From positions 1 through 64,000 of the forward strand of contig CALURU010000010.1 in the NCBI GenBank assembly GCA_944323255.1: a DNA stretch of 64,000 bases. The letters run 5' to 3'. The stretch's first letter is position 1, and each line of letters begins with the position of its first letter. Under the pieces are notes generated by a model, which was not told where the DNA came from, made no database searches, and worked only from the letters and a program-made list of their open reading frames with translations. Shown piece after piece: positions 60,306-64,000 of this stretch. This DNA is from Candidatus Gastranaerophilales bacterium. GTDB taxonomy: Bacteria > Cyanobacteriota > Vampirovibrionia > Gastranaerophilales > Gastranaerophilaceae. A program made the position numbers and the translations under genes.

Positions 60306-61787
60306 TTAAGCTGTCACTTTCGCAGACAAATCTTTTATTATTTCCAGAAGTTTGTTAACCATCAAATCTTCATATTTTTGCGCATTCTCTTTACTGTCAG
60401 CCTCGAAACGCAGTGTAAACACCGGTTCAGTATTACTTTGTCTGATTAGAGCAAAACCTTTATCAAACACAATTCTCATACCGTCAATTGTGATAATATC
60501 CTTAATCGTTGTTCCGAAGAAATCAGGATTTTCCGCAATAAGCTTTTGGAACTCTTCAAGAACCGGAGCTTTGAAAGAATTCGGGCAGGCAAGGCGGACT
60601 TCGCTTGAAGAATACATCGACTTAAACGGCTCAAGCAAGTCCGTTATTTTGAAATTCGGATTTTGTTTTTTCTTGTTTGCAACAATTTCAATAATTCTGC
60701 AGCCTGCATAAATTGCGTCATCAAAACCGAAATAGCGGTCTTTAAAGAAGGTATGCCCGCTCATTTCTCCGGCAAGAACAGCACCTGTCTCTTTCATCTT
60801 GGATTTAATATAACCGTGACCGGTTTTGCACATTACTGCAACTCCGCCGGTCGCATTTATTGTATCATAAAGAACCTGAGAGCATTTAACTTCCGAAACT
60901 ATAACCGGTTTTATTCCTTTTTCATTGTATTCCTTGATTACATCCTCTGCGTATATTAAAAGCAGCTTGTCACCGGTCATTGAATTGCCGTCAGAATCTA
61001 TAACGCCGATTCTGTCGCTGTCGCCGTCAAATGCTATACCTAAATCCGCTTTATTTGCAACTACAGCTTTTTTAATATCTACTAATGTTTTCTCATCACT
61101 CGGGTTTGGATGGTGATGCGGAAATCTCCCGTCAGGCATAGAATAAAGTTCTACGACTTCGCACCCGAGCGCTCTGTACAATCTTGGAGCAACGACTCCA
61201 CCCGTTGCATTTGCACTGTCTACAACAACTTTTATACCTTCACCGATTCTGCCGAAACGTTTCTGCATATCTTCTATATAATCAGGTATCAGGTCATACT
61301 CATTCAGGATTCCAAACGGAACAGGCGGAATACTTAGTTTAAATTCTTCCATCGTCAAATCTCTCACGACCTTGATTTGTTCTTCATTTAGTGACTGTTT
61401 TGCATAAGTCATTTTCAAACCGTTGTACTGGCTCGGATTATGACTTGCAGTAATAATTGCGGCACCGGTTACAGGCTTGTATTTGGTAATATATGGCGGA
61501 AGCCCTGCCACTTCCGAATAATACCCCAGAGGTGTCGGAGCAAGCCCCATATCTACAACATTAGCACCACAGGAACGAATACCTTCTATTAAGGACTTGG
61601 AAAGAGATGGCGAATGCAGTCTTGCATCACGGCAAACGCTTATCCAAATATCAGAAGGCAGCTGCTTTGTCTCTTTTACGAGAAACTGAACAAAGCCTCT
61701 TCCTGTATAATAAAACAGTTCTTCCGTTATATCGTCACCGTAAATTCCTCTTATATCATTTTTTCCAAAAGCCGATTCTTTAAGCAT
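60306..61787 (-). CDS. Phosphomannomutase/phosphoglucomutase
   Basis: Interconverts hexose 1- and 6-phosphates. The 493 residues have the four phosphohexomutase domains. The phosphoserine loop is TASHNPSQYNG with S115. The metal loop is FDGDSDR with D254, D256 and D258. The sugar loop is GEMSGHTFFKDRYFGFDDA, and the phosphate-binding loop is RQSNTEPVFTLR. It could feed glucose-1-phosphate from glucan breakdown into glycolysis, or make mannose-1-phosphate for surface sugars. The sequence does not separate the two. GGAGGGG precedes the ATG. It is divergent from the ABC permease gene. Confidence 0.95.
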   Translation of the reverse strand: MLKESAFGKNDIRGIYGDDITEELFYYTGRGFVQFLVKETKQLPSDIWISVCRDARLHSPSLSKSLIEGIRSCGANVVDMGLAPTPLGYYSEVAGLPPYITKYKPVTGAAIITASHNPSQYNGLKMTYAKQSLNEEQIKVVRDLTMEEFKLSIPPVPFGILNEYDLIPDYIEDMQKRFGRIGEGIKVVVDSANATGGVVAPRLYRALGCEVVELYSMPDGRFPHHHPNPSDEKTLVDIKKAVVANKADLGIAFDGDSDRIGVIDSDGNSMTGDKLLLIYAEDVIKEYNEKGIKPVIVSEVKCSQVLYDTINATGGVAVMCKTGHGYIKSKMKETGAVLAGEMSGHTFFKDRYFGFDDAIYAGCRIIEIVANKKKQNPNFKITDLLEPFKSMYSSSEVRLACPNSFKAPVLEEFQKLIAENPDFFGTTIKDIITIDGMRIVFDKGFALIRQSNTEPVFTLRFEADSKENAQKYEDLMVNKLLEIIKDLSAKVTA

Positions 61788-61806
61788 AACCCCTCCAGAT
61801 TTTTAC

Positions 61807-61836
61807 TTGCATACGCAAATCATTTACCCCTATAAT
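61807..61836 (+). promoter_or_regulatory. Promoter of the ABC permease gene
   Basis: TTGCAT (61807-61812), 18 bases, TATAAT (61831-61836), six bases to ATG 61843. No ribosome site, so probably leaderless. Confidence 0.7.
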
Positions 61837-61842
61837 AGTAGC

Positions 61843-62709
61843 ATGAAAAATTCTAAAAGTCCTGAAATAAACAATAATTCTTCCGGCTTACTTTTTGTTT
61901 TACCGGCATTAACGGGAACTTTTATTTTTATAATTATTCCGATATTCTGCTCTTTTCTATTAAGCTTTACACACTGGGACTTGTTGAATGAGATTACATT
62001 TGCAGGACTTGATAATTACAAAAGTGTACTTTCAGAGCCGGAATTTTTGCAGATTCTTGCAAACACTTTTGTGTACGCAATTACAACAACTCTCTTTGCG
62101 GTAATAATCCCGCTTTTGATAGCCTCTGCGCTTAATACAAAAATCAGAGGAAGTGAGGTTTATAAAACAATTTATTTCCTTCCGTTCATAACCCCTGCCG
62201 TAGTAATCGCTATTGTCTGGTCGTGGATTTTTGACCCAAATATCGGTTTAGTTAACACTCTTTTTAAAACACACTTAACCTGGCTTTTTGACACACACCT
62301 TGCCATGCCGGTCTTGATTTTTGTATCGGTCTGGAAACTTATCGGATACAATGTAGTCTTGTTCCTGACAGGATTTTCCACAATAAATCAAAATGTATAT
62401 GAAGCCGCAAAAATTGACGGAGCCGGAGTAAATGAAATTTTTTGGAACATAACAATTCCACTATTAAAGCCGACTATTTATTTTGTAACTCTTGTAACCG
62501 CAATTTCTTCATTCCAGATATTCGACTTAATCTATGTTATGACCTCCGGAGGTCCGAATAATTCTACAAATGTTATAGTTTATTCTATCTACAAATACGC
62601 ATTTGAATACTTTGATATTGGGAAATCCTGCGCACTTGCTTACATATTATTTGTAATTATATTCATTCTTGCAGCCCTGCAGAGGTTAGGCATAAGAAGT
62701 AAAGGGTAA
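61843..62709 (+). CDS. Sugar ABC transporter permease (MalF/UgpA type)
   Basis: 288 residues with six hydrophobic helices and the EAA loop EAAKIDGAGVNEIFWNITIPLL that docks the ATPase. The pattern FAGLDNYKSVL near the N-terminus and YVMTSGGPNNSTNVIVYSIY near the end are those of carbohydrate permeases of the MalF/UgpA group. The ATG at 61843 is preferred over the longer frame because that frame begins within the promoter. A partner permease, binding protein and ATPase are not adjacent; the next gene is convergent. The partners must be encoded elsewhere. Confidence 0.93.
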   Translation: MKNSKSPEINNNSSGLLFVLPALTGTFIFIIIPIFCSFLLSFTHWDLLNEITFAGLDNYKSVLSEPEFLQILANTFVYAITTTLFAVIIPLLIASALNTKIRGSEVYKTIYFLPFITPAVVIAIVWSWIFDPNIGLVNTLFKTHLTWLFDTHLAMPVLIFVSVWKLIGYNVVLFLTGFSTINQNVYEAAKIDGAGVNEIFWNITIPLLKPTIYFVTLVTAISSFQIFDLIYVMTSGGPNNSTNVIVYSIYKYAFEYFDIGKSCALAYILFVIIFILAALQRLGIRSKG

Positions 62710-62725
62710 AGATGTAAGGTCCGCC

Positions 62726-63745
62726 CTATATAACTCTGTTTTCCGCCATAAATGCCGCCTCTTCTTCCGAGTATTTGTAGGCAGAAAGGCTGATAACAAT
62801 TCGCCCGCCGGATTCTTCAAACAATTTTTTCTTAATCTTATACGGATAAGTCTCATTCCCCGAAAGATTGCCATTATGAATCTCTCTTATAATATCGTCA
62901 ATATACATTTGCATATACTGCGGAATCTTAGGGTGCCTTTTTATATACTCGGGAAGCGGCATATTTTCCCTGTACCTGTTCCCGCTTGCGGAAGTCAGAA
63001 GGAAATTCCCGATTGTATTCATCCCGCCCAAAGACGCAGGGGTTACGTGCTCAATTGAACCAGTCGAAGCTATAAAAAGACGACGGATTATTTCTGTCTG
63101 ACTGCGCTTGGAATACTTTACCACAAATGCATTCCTACTGCTTTCGGAAGTTGGAAGAAACAAGGCTTTGTTTTTAATATCGTTTAAGATTTCACGCTCA
63201 TTATGGTTTGGAATAATTTCTTCAAGAGAGCTTAAAAAAGTCTTACGCTTAAAAGTATCGTGCGTAGAATTACTGATAATAATCTGTCTGCATTTTGTAG
63301 TCTTAGCCCTTATTTTTAAAGCCGTTTGCGGTGATAATTTCCGTGTAAGCCTGTCAACATCGTCCAGAACTTCCATTTCCTCAAGTTTCAGGCGTGTAAG
63401 GCAATTCATCTTAATCATTTTGAGGCAGTTTTGAAGATTATCATCAGGATTAATCAGAGCAAAATCCTTGAATATAGCAAACATCGCTTTTTCTGTCGGA
63501 AGCATATTTTTTTGATAAACAGAAAGAAGTTCCACCCCGTCTTGTGCCGTCCTGCATCTTTCAAGGTTCTTTTCAAACCCCTTAATTGTATCGGTTGGTA
63601 TTATTTTAATACCACGATAAGGGCAGGTTATATCCTTTAATTTTCTAAGCGGTTTGCCCGCAGAAGTCTTACCTTCCTGCGGGATATCATAATAATATTT
63701 CAAATAATTTTGCGGGGTAATGTTTTTCAGCTTTTTTTTGGACAT
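62726..63745 (-). CDS. HNH-like protein of unknown role
   Basis: 339 residues from the ATG with GAGGAC about seven bases upstream. The N-terminal third holds LKDITCPYRGIKIIPTDTIKG, the middle is helical, and a HNH-like site follows at IEHVTPASLGGMNTIGNF with a later GNRYRENMPLPEYI. This E-H-V-x-P-x-S-x-G-G..N pattern is that of HNH nucleases. The cysteine pairs that usually brace the fold are missing; only one C is present in the N-terminal CPY segment. It might be an endonuclease of a mobile or defence system, but no partner is seen and the two ends of the site are far apart. Convergent with the permease gene. Confidence 0.65.
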   Translation of the reverse strand: MSKKKLKNITPQNYLKYYYDIPQEGKTSAGKPLRKLKDITCPYRGIKIIPTDTIKGFEKNLERCRTAQDGVELLSVYQKNMLPTEKAMFAIFKDFALINPDDNLQNCLKMIKMNCLTRLKLEEMEVLDDVDRLTRKLSPQTALKIRAKTTKCRQIIISNSTHDTFKRKTFLSSLEEIIPNHNEREILNDIKNKALFLPTSESSRNAFVVKYSKRSQTEIIRRLFIASTGSIEHVTPASLGGMNTIGNFLLTSASGNRYRENMPLPEYIKRHPKIPQYMQMYIDDIIREIHNGNLSGNETYPYKIKKKLFEESGGRIVISLSAYKYSEEEAAFMAENRVI

Positions 63746-63846
63746 AAAAAAAGTCCTCAACTTCCGGATTCTATTCTCATGATACCAGATATTGCAACAA
63801 CCCGCAAGGTTTTGAATTTTCGTTCAATTAACTTTCACCTTAAAAA

Positions 63847-64000
63847 TTATGAAAAAATATTTTTTAAAACTTGTGATGAAATATCTCTATTTACTCTTGA
63901 AACAGATATCACCTTATCATACCAGGAATTAAAATTTCCATTTTCCTGTAATATTTTTAAAATTAAATCTTTATTTTCCTTTATCTTACGATATATTGCA
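63847..64000 (-). CDS. C-terminal end of an unidentified protein (cut by the right edge)
   Basis: An open minus-strand frame enters from the window edge and stops with TAA at 63847-63849 after about 51 codons. The visible end (AIYRKIKENKDLILKILQEN.. then WYDKVISVSRVNRDISS) is helical and Lys/Asn-rich with no recognisable motif. It lies about 100 bases upstream of the HNH-like gene on the same strand. Too little is visible to assign a family. Confidence 0.5.
   Translation of the reverse strand, partial: AIYRKIKENKDLILKILQENGNFNSWYDKVISVSRVNRDISSQVLKNIFS

Noticed and set aside
1-64000. tRNA or rRNA genes
   Set aside because: No cloverleaf with a TTCGAATC/TTCRANNC arm and no rRNA-like sequence was found by eye; a tRNAscan run would settle this.

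Overview
The window is AT-rich, gene-dense bacterial chromosome. It most likely comes from a non-photosynthetic relative of Cyanobacteria of the Gastranaerophilales (Melainabacteria/Vampirovibrionia) type. Three things point there: the order rplQ-truA-rplM-rpsI after the alpha operon is the cyanobacterial one; several large lineage-type proteins begin with MKI or a similar start followed by a short NPxFKG-like motif; and a small flagellar operon is present. This assignment is inference from gene order and protein style. No rRNA gene is in the window, and I found no tRNA gene and no CRISPR array by eye.

Layout. 1-5.3 kb: a truncated gene, a radical SAM/SPASM protein, and two paralogous membrane-associated proteins of unknown function behind a structured leader. 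5.6-12.6 kb: one giant protein (2319 residues) with a zincin-like HEFIH site, an HD domain and about 70-residue repeats. 12.6-15.4 kb: surE and a 4-alpha-glucanotransferase. 15.5-15.9 kb: four tandem copies of a 104-base hairpin-rich unit with compensatory changes. 15.9-18.4 kb: fliJ/fliK/hook-basal-body operon. 18.4-19.2 kb: non-coding, repeat-rich. 19.2-22.9 kb: cdd, a zinc-ribbon-like protein, the pgpH c-di-AMP phosphodiesterase, ybeY and dgkA. 23-28 kb: an M16 peptidase, an EF-hand membrane protein, a DUF3137 protein, an XRE regulator and a chimeric HAD protein. 28.1-33.6 kb: infA-rpmJ-rpsM-rpsK-rpsD-rpoA-rplQ-truA-rplM-rpsI, with hairpin-forming repeats between genes. 33.9-38 kb: ychF, a zinc phospholipase C-like protein, a lysogeny-like repressor with two small divergent genes, and a second HEFxH protein. 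38-42.8 kb: trkA-trkH, def and fmt. 43-50.2 kb: a third member of the paralogous family, cysS, a SpoIID-like protein, murJ and a membrane-tethered Hsp20. 50.2-64 kb: alpha-glucan phosphorylase, cupin, a giant AsmA-like protein, a lipoprotein-like exported protein, uvrB, phosphohexomutase, a sugar ABC permease, an HNH-like protein and one truncated gene.

How it fits together. Glucanotransferase, glucan phosphorylase, phosphohexomutase and the sugar permease suggest storage or uptake and use of alpha-glucans, although they are scattered. pgpH, SpoIID-like, murJ and the AsmA-like protein serve the envelope. Many promoters have a clear TATAAT box. In at least five cases the start codon lies exactly six bases after the -10 box with no ribosome binding site, which suggests leaderless mRNAs.

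Most notable: the tandem structured repeat array, the N-terminal F-K-G motif shared by otherwise unrelated proteins, the internally duplicated three-member protein family, the giant zincin/HD protein, and a glucan phosphorylase with serine where the PLP lysine should be.
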